DNA of 32,953 nucleotides from DATKCN01 sp035513175 (GCA_035513175.1 DATKCN010000304.1:1-32953), one strand, 5' to 3'; positions 17,160 to 24,725 are shown, counted from the stretch's first letter. The notes: a model not told the origin generated them from the letters alone. Program-made: numbers and translations.

Positions 17160-17356
17160 GTCGTGATCCTGACGCCTCTCCCGTCTCGTGCCCCTCGGGG
17201 CGCACGGTACACCCGATCGGGGTCACAGGCAAGACAGCAGTGAGCGGTGAAGACAGAGCGGAGCGGGACATGGATCGCAGCGTCTCCGTGATCCGGTGAA
17301 GGCGATCATGCGAGCGTGTTACCGATGGTTGCCTTTGAGTGTTCGGAGATGTGCGG

Positions 17357-18499
17357 TCAGGGAAGCGTGAAGGAGAAGCCCCGCAACCTGGCCGGCTCGA
17401 CGTTCCTGCCGAGGGCGAGAACGTGGAACCGGCCCAGGCCGCGTGGCTCCAGCAGGCGCATGACGGCCTCGCGGGCGGTCAGGTACTCGTCGGCGGAAGA
17501 CGCCGTGGTTTGCAGGCGCATCAGGAGTTGCTCGATGCCGAGTCCGGCAAAAAAGAACGCCTGTGAGGTCAGGCCCAACTCGACGCAGCCAGCGTCGGAC
17601 GCGGCGGCAGAGATGGCGGTGAAATCGACGTGCGCGGTGAGGTCCTGTGCGCCGACGCGGCGGTATGGATCAATGCCCGCCTGGTGGGCGCTATACGTGC
17701 GGAGCGTGCCGTCGAATCGCGAGCCCGCCGCATACAGCTCACGCGCGGGATATCCATAGTCGATCAGGATGGCGTAGCCGCGCTCGAGCTGCCTCGCGGC
17801 GCCCTGCGCCCAGTCCCGCGCCATTAGCGACACTTCCAGCCGCTGTCCTTCTGCGAGCTCAAGACCGTGCAACCCCTCGACGAGACGAACGCTCGACAGT
17901 GCGCCAATCTCGTCTGCGAACCAGCCGTCCCTCCAGACGACGTACAACTCATGGAGCGCGCCGCGTCGCACGATCAGCCGGTGCACGGGGAAGGCGTCCA
18001 GCAGCTCGTTGGCGAGCAGGACGCCGGTGAACGGCTCGCCGCCGGCCCGGACCACGCGCGCTCCGAAACCGGCATCGGCGACGCGCGCAAGCGCCTCGAC
18101 CACGCGTCGTTCGGAGGCGTCGCTCACCTCATACGACATCGCAGCGAGGGCATCCGGACGCTCGTCCCGCACACCGGTCAGGATGTCGATCGCCAGCGTC
18201 CCGGCTCCCGCGCCTGCCTCGCGCACGACGAATGGCTTGGGCCCTCCGAGCAGGTCCCAGCACTCGGCGATCTGGCGCGCGAGCGCATGACCGAAAATGG
18301 GATGGGTTTCAGAGGCGGTCAGGAAGTCGCCCGCGAACCCGGCTCGCGCGGCGCCGCTGGTGTAGTATCCGTGTTCGGGGTGCGACAGCGCCTGCTCCAT
18401 GAACCAGGCGAAGGTCACGCGGCCCCGCGCGCCGATCTCGCTCTGCAATAGCTCGACCAGCTCAGGCTGGGACTCGGCGAGCAGATCGTCCCGAATCAC
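17357..18499 (-). CDS. SAM-dependent methyltransferase, MidA/NDUFAF7 family (COG1565)
   Basis: A 380-residue class I methyltransferase. The N-terminal part has GRVTFAWFMEQALSHPEHGY then YYTSG, a strong family motif, followed by GDFLTASETHPIFGHALARQ. The SAM-binding motif I is VREAGAGAGTLAIDIL. SNELLDAFPVHR-type motif appears as LLANELLDAFPVHRLIVR, and LIDYGYPARELYA is the post-core motif. Mitochondrial members dimethylate an arginine of complex I subunit NDUFS2; the bacterial substrate is unknown. Length is normal. The gene is read away from the ABC-exporter leader region; its promoter must lie in 18500-18620, where I cannot point to a clear -35/-10 pair. Confidence 0.9.
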   Translation of the reverse strand: MIRDDLLAESQPELVELLQSEIGARGRVTFAWFMEQALSHPEHGYYTSGAARAGFAGDFLTASETHPIFGHALARQIAECWDLLGGPKPFVVREAGAGAGTLAIDILTGVRDERPDALAAMSYEVSDASERRVVEALARVADAGFGARVVRAGGEPFTGVLLANELLDAFPVHRLIVRRGALHELYVVWRDGWFADEIGALSSVRLVEGLHGLELAEGQRLEVSLMARDWAQGAARQLERGYAILIDYGYPARELYAAGSRFDGTLRTYSAHQAGIDPYRRVGAQDLTAHVDFTAISAAASDAGCVELGLTSQAFFFAGLGIEQLLMRLQTTASSADEYLTAREAVMRLLEPRGLGRFHVLALGRNVEPARLRGFSFTLP

Positions 18500-18625
18500 G
18501 CGCAGTGCTCCTCCCCCAACGCCACGCCGCCAATCCTAGACCCGCTGCCGGGCACGGCGCCACGCGCGAGATAGTGCGGCCGCGCAAGACCCACGAAAAG
18601 CCCCTTTTCTAATCTCCAATATTGA

Positions 18626-18654
18626 TTGACAATTGGCCCGCCTGGCTCTATGAT
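18626..18654 (+). promoter_or_regulatory. Consensus sigma70 promoter of the ABC-exporter leader
   Basis: TTGACA (18626-18631), a 17-base spacer, and TATGAT (18649-18654). The -35 box is perfect and the -10 box differs at one position. Transcription would start near 18661, about 425 bases before the ATPase gene, so a long leader is expected. The surrounding DNA is AT-richer than the rest of the window. Confidence 0.8.
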
Positions 18655-18750
18655 GATCGTCGCGCTTGGGGAACCGGCGCTGAACACACGATTGTATGAC
18701 CGGGTGAAGACATGAAGACAGTCCGGCGAAGTGGAAACGGAGGTGGGACG

Positions 18751-18864
18751 ATGAGCCAATTCAGCGTCGTCGCGCGCCGCCGTGGTCCATCCTTCGTCTA
18801 TGGCCTGGGCGCCCCAGGGGCGGGTGCTCCGTGCCGTGGTCTGTCTTCCGGTTGGGAACATTGA
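18751..18864 (+). CDS. Short leader ORF upstream of the ABC-exporter attenuator
   Basis: A 37-codon ORF with GGAGGT 6 bases upstream of ATG 18751, among the better ribosome binding sites in the window. An in-frame ATG at 18712 would make it 50 codons. The peptide is Arg/Gly/Pro-rich (VVARRRGPSFVYGLGAPGAG) and ends CRGLSSGWEH. No homology is recognised. Its last codons, GGT TGG G, form the 5' strand of the antiterminator helix, and its TGA stop (18862-18864) lies at the base of the enclosed hairpin. That placement points to a regulatory leader peptide rather than a protein with its own function. Translation itself is not proven from sequence. Confidence 0.55.
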   Translation: MSQFSVVARRRGPSFVYGLGAPGAGAPCRGLSSGWEH

Positions 18865-18899
18865 CTCTCAGTAGCTGAGTCAACAGCGACCCAGAACCG
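18849..18899 (+). promoter_or_regulatory. Candidate antiterminator helix
   Basis: CGGTTGGG (18849-18856) can pair with CCC (18890-18892) and AACCG (18895-18899), leaving AG bulged: 8 bp. It encloses a second hairpin, TTGACTC (18861-18867) with GAGTCAA (18877-18883). The AACCG strand is also the 5' arm of the terminator at 18895-18937, so the two structures exclude each other. A ribosome that reaches the leader ORF stop would cover the 5' strand and leave the terminator free to form. Confidence 0.5.
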
Positions 18900-18937
18900 C
18901 GGACGGGCCAGTAGACGGCCCGCTACCGCGGTTTTTT
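18895..18937 (+). terminator. Intrinsic terminator in the exporter leader
   Basis: AACCGCGG (18895-18902) pairs with CCGCGGTT (18926-18933) and an inner GGGCC/GGCCC stem (18905-18909 with 18917-18921) closes a 7-base loop. Six T (18932-18937) follow. This is the strongest intrinsic terminator in the window, and it sits between a consensus promoter and the exporter genes. Confidence 0.85.
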
Positions 18938-19013
18938 GTTGCCCGCGAAGAGAAGTCCCTAGATGCGACATTCTTCCGATGCACGAGTGGGCCAGTACAC
19001 AGGAAGATGACAT

Positions 19014-19088
19014 ATGGGCACGCGAAAGCCGCACGACGCTAACAGACCGGTCCAGATGAGCGAGCATTCGAAAGGCACACCATCGTGA
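19014..19088 (+). CDS. 24-codon ORF coupled to the ABC ATPase start
   Basis: ATG 19014 has AGGAAG 7 bases upstream, and the frame reads MGTRKPHDANRPVQMSEHSK then GTPS before TGA 19086-19088. The stop overlaps the GTG start of the ATPase (19085) by 4 bases, the same GTGA arrangement used between real genes in this window. The ATPase itself has only AAAGG at a rather long spacing, so reinitiation from this ORF probably drives its translation. The peptide is hydrophilic with no recognised family. Confidence 0.55.
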   Translation: MGTRKPHDANRPVQMSEHSKGTPS

Positions 19089-20032
19089 GCGCACAGAGTC
19101 CGACCAAAGTACAATCGACGCGGCAGCCGGAACTGTCCACGGCGCGATCAGTAGTGGATCGCAGCACGTTGCCGCCGGTGCCGTCAACCGGCTCGGCAGT
19201 CGTCATCCACAACATCTCCAAGACGTTCTCAAAGCCCCGTCGCAGCCTGCTGCGCTTCCGCAAGCCGCAGGAGGATGAGAAGCCGCCGGTGCGCGCGCTG
19301 GACGACATCTCGTTCGATGTCGCGCGCAACGAGATCTTCGGCATCCTCGGGGCCAACGGGTCCGGGAAGTCGACGCTGATCCGGCTGATGTCGACGCTAC
19401 TGATTCCCGACACCGGCACGATCAGCGTGTTTGGCTACGACGTGCGTGAGGACGAGATGCGCGTCAAGCGTCTCATCAACCGCGTGTCAGTCGAGGCGTC
19501 GTTCTTCAAGAAGCTGTCGGCAATGGAGAACCTGCTGTATGCCCTGCGCCTGTACGGGCACTCCGGCAAGGAGATGCGCGGCGACATAACCCGCATCCTG
19601 ACCGCGCTGGGCATCTCGGAGGATCGCGTCAACAAGCCGCTGGAGCAGATGTCGCGCGGCATGCAGCAGAAGGTGGCCATCGCGCGCGCCTTCCTGACGT
19701 CGCCGGTTCTGCTGCTGCTCGATGAACCGACGACCGGGCTCGACCCGCGCTCGAAGAAGGACGTGCAGGGGTTCGTGCGTGACCTGCGGGATCACCACGA
19801 CGCGACGATCGTGATCTGCTCGCACGACATGGACGAGGCCGAGGCCCTCTGCGACCGCATCGCGATCATGGACAACGGCCGGGTCATCGCCATCGGCACG
19901 GTGGACGAGCTCAAGCAGCTCGTCCGCGAGCGCGACGGCGTGCTGGCCCCGTCAATGGAAGACGTATTCATCGCGCTCACCGGCCGCGACCTGCGCGAGG
20001 ACGTGCCGGGGGAGGAAGAGAAGGCGGCGTAG
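19085..20032 (+). CDS. ABC transporter ATP-binding protein (ABC-2 exporter type)
   Basis: A 315-residue ATPase. It has a non-conserved N-terminal extension of about 35 residues, then VIHNISKTFSKPRRSLLRFR. Walker A is GANGSGKST with K95; the Q-loop region follows; the signature is MSRGMQQKVAIARAFL (in place of the classic LSGGQ); Walker B is LLLLDEPTTGLDPRS; the H-loop is CSHDMDEAEAL. The arrangement fits the DrrA/CcmA-like group that pairs with an ABC-2 membrane protein for export of drugs, lipids or polysaccharides. The permease gene follows after 133 bases. The gene sits behind a promoter, two short ORFs and a terminator/antiterminator, so regulated read-through is likely. Substrate is unknown. 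Confidence 0.92.
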   Translation: MSAQSPTKVQSTRQPELSTARSVVDRSTLPPVPSTGSAVVIHNISKTFSKPRRSLLRFRKPQEDEKPPVRALDDISFDVARNEIFGILGANGSGKSTLIRLMSTLLIPDTGTISVFGYDVREDEMRVKRLINRVSVEASFFKKLSAMENLLYALRLYGHSGKEMRGDITRILTALGISEDRVNKPLEQMSRGMQQKVAIARAFLTSPVLLLLDEPTTGLDPRSKKDVQGFVRDLRDHHDATIVICSHDMDEAEALCDRIAIMDNGRVIAIGTVDELKQLVRERDGVLAPSMEDVFIALTGRDLREDVPGEEEKAA

Positions 20033-20127
20033 GCGGGACGTAACGGGAAACGCGCAACGCGGGGCTGGCGTGTCGGGCTGAATCGACGCGCGCGCGGTCC
20101 GGCGCAGAGTCCACATCGGCCCCACGC

Positions 20128-20155
20128 GTTACACGTTACGCGTTACACATTACGA
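20128..20155 (+). repeat. Four tandem 7-base units before the permease ribosome binding site
   Basis: GTTACAC, GTTACGC, GTTACAC and ATTACGA lie head to tail at 20128-20155, ending just before GAGGAGG (20154-20160) of the permease gene. A reverse-complement CGTAACG lies near the start of the same gap (20039-20045), so a long-range hairpin is possible. It could modulate permease translation or be a protein-binding site. Confidence 0.6.
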
Positions 20156-20165
20156 GGAGGATGAG

Positions 20166-21017
20166 ATGGCTCAGGCAGGACCGATCGGCGGCGCGCGGGG
20201 GTTTGGCGCGCTGGCCGGGACATTGAAGGAGGCGAAGGCGTCGTACGCCTTCGTCGAACGGAATTGGAACCTTACCAAGCGCTACTGGGGCTGGGAAGTC
20301 GCCTTCCTGATCTATTCGGCGGCGGCCTCGATGTCGATCATGTTCATCGGCAAGGCGCAAGGGAATCAGGCAACCGATCTATTGCTGTTCCTGGCAATCG
20401 GGACGCTCGTCTGGAGCTACCTGAACTCGGTCTTCATGAACATGGCAGAGATGATCGCCTGGGAGCGCTGGGAGGGAACCATCGAATACACGATGATGGC
20501 CCCTATCTCCCGGCTGACGCACATGATCGGGCAATCGATCTTCAGCATCATCTACGGGATCATCCGTTCGGCGTTGCTGCTGGGCGTTCTGGCGATGTTC
20601 TTCGACATCAGCCTGACCGGCGCGAACCTTGTCGGCGCGTTGCTCGTCATCGTGATCGGCAGCCTGTCGTTCATCGGCTTCGGCATCATCGGCGCGGTGC
20701 TGCCACTGCTTTTCCCGGAAAAGGGCGAGCAGATGACCTTCATCATCTCGTCGATTCTGCTACTGGTTTCCGGCGTCTATTACCCGATCGAGGTGTTGCC
20801 GGGCTGGATGCAGTTGATGTCGAACATCTCTCCGGCGACGTACGTGCTGGACGCGATGCGCGCCGCGCTCCTGGACGGCACTGGCACGATCGCGCTGATT
20901 CCCAAGATGATCCCGATGCTCGTCATCGGCCTGATCACCATCCCGGCCGGCATGTACGTTTTCAGTTTCTTCGAACGCTACGCCAAGCGCACCGGCCGCC
21001 TGAAGAGGAGCGGATAG
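20166..21017 (+). CDS. ABC-2 type transporter permease
   Basis: A 283-residue integral membrane protein with about six hydrophobic segments, among them WEVAFLIYSAAASMSIMFIG, LLLFLAIGTLVWSYLNSVFM, FSIIYGIIRSALLLGVLAMF and the LIVIVIGSLSFIGFGIIGAV region. The ABC-2 family hallmark is the segment GVYYPIEVLPGWMQLMSNIS then PATYVLDAMRAALLDG, which precedes the last membrane helix. It should form the channel for the ATPase encoded upstream. The start is ATG 20166 with a strong GAGGAGG 5 bases upstream; an out-of-frame ATG at 20161 is not used. It would be co-transcribed with the ATPase despite the 133-base gap. Confidence 0.92.
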   Translation: MAQAGPIGGARGFGALAGTLKEAKASYAFVERNWNLTKRYWGWEVAFLIYSAAASMSIMFIGKAQGNQATDLLLFLAIGTLVWSYLNSVFMNMAEMIAWERWEGTIEYTMMAPISRLTHMIGQSIFSIIYGIIRSALLLGVLAMFFDISLTGANLVGALLVIVIGSLSFIGFGIIGAVLPLLFPEKGEQMTFIISSILLLVSGVYYPIEVLPGWMQLMSNISPATYVLDAMRAALLDGTGTIALIPKMIPMLVIGLITIPAGMYVFSFFERYAKRTGRLKRSG

Positions 21018-21095
21018 CGGTGAGCGGAGAGGGGACACGGAGCTTGGAAACCGTGCTCGGCTCTGTTCCCCGCCCCGGCGAAGGGACCTGACCTC

Positions 21096-21314
21096 ATGAT
21101 GATGTTGCTGCGGCCAGGGCAAGCCGTGGAGGCAGAGAGTGGGGAGGCGATGGTAGAAATGACATTCATCGTCGCGCGCGAGGGGTCGGAACTGGCCGCG
21201 ACGCTGCGCGCCAGGGGTTGGACGGCGCGATCCGGGTGGCGCTCCACCCACGAGCATGGCAGGAACGTCTGGCATGTGCGCTTTCAGCGGCCGGACGATC
21301 CGCCGCATGCGTGA
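21096..21314 (+). CDS. Small hypothetical protein downstream of the ABC exporter
   Basis: A 72-residue frame; the protein-like part is the last 51 residues from MTFIVAREGSELAATLRARG to VWHVRFQRPDDPP. Third codon positions are strongly G/C in that part, as in the real genes around it. The start is unclear: ATG 21096 has AAGGGA about 10 bases upstream, while GGGGAGG sits 9 bases upstream of an inner ATG at 21159. No family is recognised. It lies 78 bases after the permease on the same strand, so it may be the third gene of that operon. Confidence 0.4.
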   Translation: MMMLLRPGQAVEAESGEAMVEMTFIVAREGSELAATLRARGWTARSGWRSTHEHGRNVWHVRFQRPDDPPHA

Positions 21315-21692
21315 TCTCGACCGATCGCGGGCGCCAGCATCCGGGATGACCGGCCCGAGCCCTCAGGCTTCCCGACGCCGCTCCGTCGGCCGGACTGCCC
21401 GCCGCGCCCTCCCCTTGACGTTGGCGCGTCCCACGAGTGTGCTTCAGCGTCCTCCGTGATGGGGGCGGTCGCGCCCGCCGATTGATCGCGGCGCTGTCCC
21501 GCGCCGCCCGGACCCCGGCGCCGAGTTCCCGATCTCAGGCGGCCCGTGTTGCGCCAGGCAACCCGCGCTGCATAGAATCACACGACACACAGCGGTGTCG
21601 GAATACTTTGCGACAATGCGAAACACTTCGGGGGCGGCACGATCACAGCTTCAACGCTGCTGGTTGCCCAATCGGGCGGCCCAACGACGGTT
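21315..21692. other. Region upstream of the phosphofructokinase frame
   Basis: This GC-rich stretch of about 380 bases has no supported gene in its first 230 bases. A weak promoter, TTGCGC (21549-21554) then TAGAAT (21573-21578) at 18 bases, lies before the phosphofructokinase. Positions 21642-21692 are coding in character: they read in frame as the missing N-terminus of that enzyme (see next entry). Confidence 0.5.
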
Positions 21693-22823
21693 ATGAACGC
21701 CAGCCTCGCCGGAATCGTCGAGGCGGCGCGGCAATCTGGAGCGTTCGCGTCCGTGCTCGGCAGCCGGAATGGCGTCGAGGGCATCCTGTCCACCGACCTT
21801 ATCGACCTGACCGGTCTCTCCCGCGATCGGTTGGCGCGGCTGCGCGCCACTCCGTCGGCGGCGCTCGGCACGAGCCGCCACCGTCCGGCGGACGACGAGA
21901 TCGAGCGCATCCTCGACGCATTCCGCGCTTGGGCGGTTGCCGCTTTCGTGCCTATCGGTGGCAACGACACGGCGGACACGGCGGCGCGTCTGTGCGCGGC
22001 GGCGCGGGCGCGCGGCCAGACGCTGAGCGTCGTCACGGTTCCCAAGACGATCGACAACGATCTTGCCGAGACCGATCATTCCCCTGGGTATGGGTCGGCC
22101 GCCCGCTTCATCGCTCTCTCCGTCCGGGATTCAGCGTTCGACACGCGGGCGATGGCGCGGCTCTACCCGATCAAGATCGTTGAAGTGATGGGACGCAACG
22201 CGGGGTGGCTGGCCGCGGCCGGAGGGCTGGCGTTCGACGCAGGTCTGCCGCGCCCGCTGCTGTGTCTGCCGGAACGGCCGTTCGAGAACGTGGAAGAGTT
22301 GGCCACGCTGGCAGAGAACCGCATCGCGCGCGACGGCTACTGCGTCGTGGTCGTGCCGGAGACGATGCGCTGGGTCAGCGGCTCCCCGGTTGCAGGAGAC
22401 ACGCCGGACTGGGTCGACGCGTTTGGCCACCCGTACTTTCTCGGAGTGGGCAACGCGCTGGCGCGGCACCTCTCGTCTCTGCTCGGCGTCCGAGCGCGCT
22501 ACGACAAGCCGGGCACGATCGCCCGCATGGCCATGCATGCCGCGTCAACGGTCGATCTGGAAGAGGCGACGACCTGCGGGGCCCACGCGGCTCGGCGAGC
22601 GGCCCAGGGCGAGAGCGGTGTGATGGTAACGATTCTGCGTACAGGCAACGAGCCGTACGAGGCGTGTTATGGCGCGAGCCCGCTCGAACGGATCGCAAAC
22701 ATTGAACTCCGACTCCCGGATGACATGATCGCTGGCTGCGGCCATGACACGACAGCGCGGTTCGATGAATATGCGCGACCGCTGCTTGGCCCGGACCTGG
22801 CGCGCTATGAGGTGCTTTGTTGA
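21693..22823 (+). CDS. Phosphofructokinase, PPi-dependent type; N-terminus extends upstream of first ATG
   Basis: From ATG 21693 the frame gives 376 residues. The phosphate-donor motif is GGNDTADTA and the substrate motif is PKTIDNDLAETD, followed by EVMGRNAGWLAA. Lys in PKTIDND (Gly in ATP enzymes) and Asp in GGND are marks of the pyrophosphate-dependent group, which phosphorylates fructose 6-phosphate reversibly using PPi. The conserved first strand, LLVAQSGGPTTV, lies in frame immediately upstream of this ATG (21657-21692), so the real protein starts earlier. No ATG, GTG or TTG occurs in frame between the stop at 21573 and 21693. A start at ATC 21642, or a one-base change in the G5 run at 21630-21634 linking ATG 21616, would explain this. 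The M48 protease follows directly. Confidence 0.88.
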   Translation: MNASLAGIVEAARQSGAFASVLGSRNGVEGILSTDLIDLTGLSRDRLARLRATPSAALGTSRHRPADDEIERILDAFRAWAVAAFVPIGGNDTADTAARLCAAARARGQTLSVVTVPKTIDNDLAETDHSPGYGSAARFIALSVRDSAFDTRAMARLYPIKIVEVMGRNAGWLAAAGGLAFDAGLPRPLLCLPERPFENVEELATLAENRIARDGYCVVVVPETMRWVSGSPVAGDTPDWVDAFGHPYFLGVGNALARHLSSLLGVRARYDKPGTIARMAMHAASTVDLEEATTCGAHAARRAAQGESGVMVTILRTGNEPYEACYGASPLERIANIELRLPDDMIAGCGHDTTARFDEYARPLLGPDLARYEVLC

Positions 22824-23716
22824 TGATGAGCAAGATGAAATCGATCGTGCGCCACGTTCTGCTCTCTACGATGCTCGCCGCGCCGTTCGTCCTTGTGGGC
22901 GCCCTGCTCGCGGGCGTCACTGGAGCCGTGGGCGGGTTGCTCTTGGCGGCGGCGGCGCAGGTCACCGCCTGGATGATCTCCCGGCCAGTCCTGCTACGTA
23001 TGGCGCGGGCGGCGCCCGCCAATCCCGAGCGGCACGCGGCGTTGATCGCGACCGTCGAGCGGCTGGCCGCGGCGGCCCGCATCCCGATGCCACTGGTGGC
23101 GATATCGGAGCTTCATACGCCGAACGCTTTCGCGGCGGCCACGCCCGGAGGCGGGATTGTCGGTGTCACCGCCGGCCTGCTTGAGATGCTGACGGACGAT
23201 GAGCTGGAAGCCGTCGTCGCCCACGAGATCGCGCATCTGGCCCGCGGAGACCGGATGACGGCGACGCTGGCTGCGATGTTTACCGCGTTGCCGGGCGTGC
23301 TGATTACCAGCACTGGCTCAGACCTGTTCTACGGTGTCGAGTTTCGGCGCTCCCATCACCGCATCTGGGGTGGACGGCGGCTGCGCGTGGTGCGGGACGG
23401 GCTTGCGCTCGCAACCGTTCCGATGGCCGCCCTGGTGGTGCGCGTCTCGGTTTCCCGCGTCGCGGAGCTGAAGGCCGACGCGGACGCCGTGCGACTCACG
23501 CGAAACGTCGGCGCGATGATCAGCTCGCTCCGCAAGATCAACGTGCTGGCCGGGCGGGTGATTTCGCCCGTCAATCCCGCACTGTCGCACATGCTGGTGG
23601 TCCACCCTTACGGAGAGCAACGAATCGGCCGCCTGTTCGACACCCACCCATCGCTCCAACAACGGCTGAACGCCATCGAGTCGGCCCTCGAGCAGGATGG
23701 CGCGCCGTCGCGGTGA
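22823..23716 (+). CDS. M48 family metalloprotease, HtpX-like
   Basis: A 297-residue membrane zinc protease. Two N-terminal hydrophobic segments (LLSTMLAAPFVLVGALLAGV and the following GGLLLAAAAQVTAWMI) precede a catalytic domain with VAVVAHEIAHLARGDR; H134 and H138 of HEIAH bind zinc and E135 is catalytic. The third ligand is in SRVAELKADADAVRLT. A PNAFAAATPGGGIVGV stretch, the substrate-edge motif of HtpX/Ste24 enzymes, is present. HtpX-type enzymes degrade misfolded membrane proteins. I chose ATG 22823, which overlaps the last base of the upstream stop and has GAGGTG 8 bases upstream. The stop overlaps the mug start by 4 bases. Confidence 0.9.
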   Translation: MMSKMKSIVRHVLLSTMLAAPFVLVGALLAGVTGAVGGLLLAAAAQVTAWMISRPVLLRMARAAPANPERHAALIATVERLAAAARIPMPLVAISELHTPNAFAAATPGGGIVGVTAGLLEMLTDDELEAVVAHEIAHLARGDRMTATLAAMFTALPGVLITSTGSDLFYGVEFRRSHHRIWGGRRLRVVRDGLALATVPMAALVVRVSVSRVAELKADADAVRLTRNVGAMISSLRKINVLAGRVISPVNPALSHMLVVHPYGEQRIGRLFDTHPSLQQRLNAIESALEQDGAPSR

Positions 23717-24210
23717 TCCCGGATCTGTTGCGGCCCGGCCTCAAGCTGGTCTTCTGCGGCTACAATCCATCGATCCTCTCCGGGAAAACCGGACACAATT
23801 ACGCGCACCCCGGCAACCGGTTCTGGCGCGCGATCGCAGCCGCCGGAATCACCGAGCGCGTCTACCTGCCTGGCGAGAGCGCTGCGCTGCTGGAGCTGGG
23901 TATCGGATTTACGAACCTGGTTGCCCGTCCGACCCGACGCGCCGACGAGCTGAGCCGGACCGAGATCCTTGCCGGATCGGAGGTATTGATCCGCAAGCTG
24001 CAACAGCATCGTCCCGGCGCGGTGGCATACACGGGCATCGGCGTCTACAAGTGGCTGCGCCGCTCGTCGTCTATCGGCTGGGGCGTGCAGCCGGCGCCGG
24101 CGGTTGAGGGAGTCGTCGACATCGTCGTCCCTTCGCCGTCAGGGCTGAACCGCATGACATTCGATCAGATTGTCGATCAATATCGCGTCCTCGTGCCGTT
24201 CGTCAGATGA
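23713..24210 (+). CDS. mug: G/U mismatch-specific DNA glycosylase
   Basis: A 165-residue uracil-DNA glycosylase-superfamily enzyme of the Mug/TDG group, which removes U or T opposite G and some ethenocytosine lesions. The catalytic motif is FCGYNPS with N18, the same residue number as in E. coli Mug; the DNA-intercalation motif is SPSGLNRM (NPSGLSR in E. coli). Also matching are GHNYAHPGNRFWRAI and GIGFTNLVARPTRRADELS. Length is normal (168 in E. coli). GTG 23713 overlaps the M48 stop by 4 bases, so they are coupled, although the functions are unrelated. Confidence 0.94.
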   Translation: MIPDLLRPGLKLVFCGYNPSILSGKTGHNYAHPGNRFWRAIAAAGITERVYLPGESAALLELGIGFTNLVARPTRRADELSRTEILAGSEVLIRKLQQHRPGAVAYTGIGVYKWLRRSSSIGWGVQPAPAVEGVVDIVVPSPSGLNRMTFDQIVDQYRVLVPFVR

Positions 24211-24270
24211 CAGCGAGTCCAGGCGACCGGTCGCCGGCGAAGGCGTATGCCGCGTGCGCGGAGCAGTCGA

Positions 24271-24504
24271 CTATGACGTCCGCGCGTCGTCCTGATCGGC
24301 CGGGTCTGGCGCCGAGCCGTCACGCGTTCGAGCCTCGTCCGTTCTGCGCTCCGCCCAGCGTTCGATGCGCGAGGCGATCTGAACGGCGCCGGTTCGCGTC
24401 TCGTCAGCGGTCACCGGACGAACGCCGAGGCGCGCCATGATACGTTCGATGCCACGCATCAGAAGCACCGCGACGACGAGTATGAATATGATCCAGAACG
24501 TCAT
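24271..24504 (-). CDS. Small single-pass membrane protein
   Basis: A 77-residue protein: one membrane segment at the N-terminus (TFWIIFILVVAVLLMRGIER) then a hydrophilic, helix-forming cytoplasmic part (SRIERWAERRTDEARTRDG) with an acidic end. GAGG lies 4 bases upstream of ATG 24504. The frame continues 27 codons further upstream without family-like character. No family is recognised. It is divergent from a larger membrane-anchored acidic protein, and convergent with mug. Confidence 0.55.
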   Translation of the reverse strand: MTFWIIFILVVAVLLMRGIERIMARLGVRPVTADETRTGAVQIASRIERWAERRTDEARTRDGSAPDPADQDDARTS

Positions 24505-24629
24505 TGTGCCTCGAAGTCTCCTCGCCACACGGGAGCGGGCTGCGTCGCTCGCCGATCCGTCGTGTCTGACGCCATTGTGCGTCATTCGTCGCCGGCCGGT
24601 TCGCCGGTGAGCCCGGCAACGCGCTATGA

Positions 24630-24657
24630 TTGACCGGGAGTCACGTGTACGTACAAT
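24630..24657 (+). promoter_or_regulatory. Promoter of the acidic membrane-anchored protein
   Basis: TTGACC (24630-24635), a 16-base spacer, and TACAAT (24652-24657). It lies about 70 bases before the ATG at 24726, with no gene between. Confidence 0.55.
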
Positions 24658-24725
24658 ACCTGTCCGCGTCCGGCGCGCCCTGATGACAAGGGCATCGACA
24701 CAGGCCGGAAGCGAAGGGAGACACC

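Noticed and set aside
16368..17243. Long plus-strand frame opposite the MFS transporter
   Set aside because: It is rich in Arg, His and Asp with no hydrophobic core or family match, typical of the antisense of a GC-rich membrane protein gene.
18885..18937. T-box riboswitch, because of AACCGCGG and CTACCGCGGTTTTTT
   Set aside because: The conserved UGGN bulge that binds the tRNA end is missing (the sequence is CCAGAACCGCGG), no Stem I is evident, and no aminoacyl-tRNA synthetase or amino-acid gene follows.
24222..24235. Perfect 14-base palindrome GGCGACCGGTCGCC after mug
   Set aside because: It has no loop or T run to make a terminator, and one such palindrome in GC-rich DNA is not strong evidence of a site.
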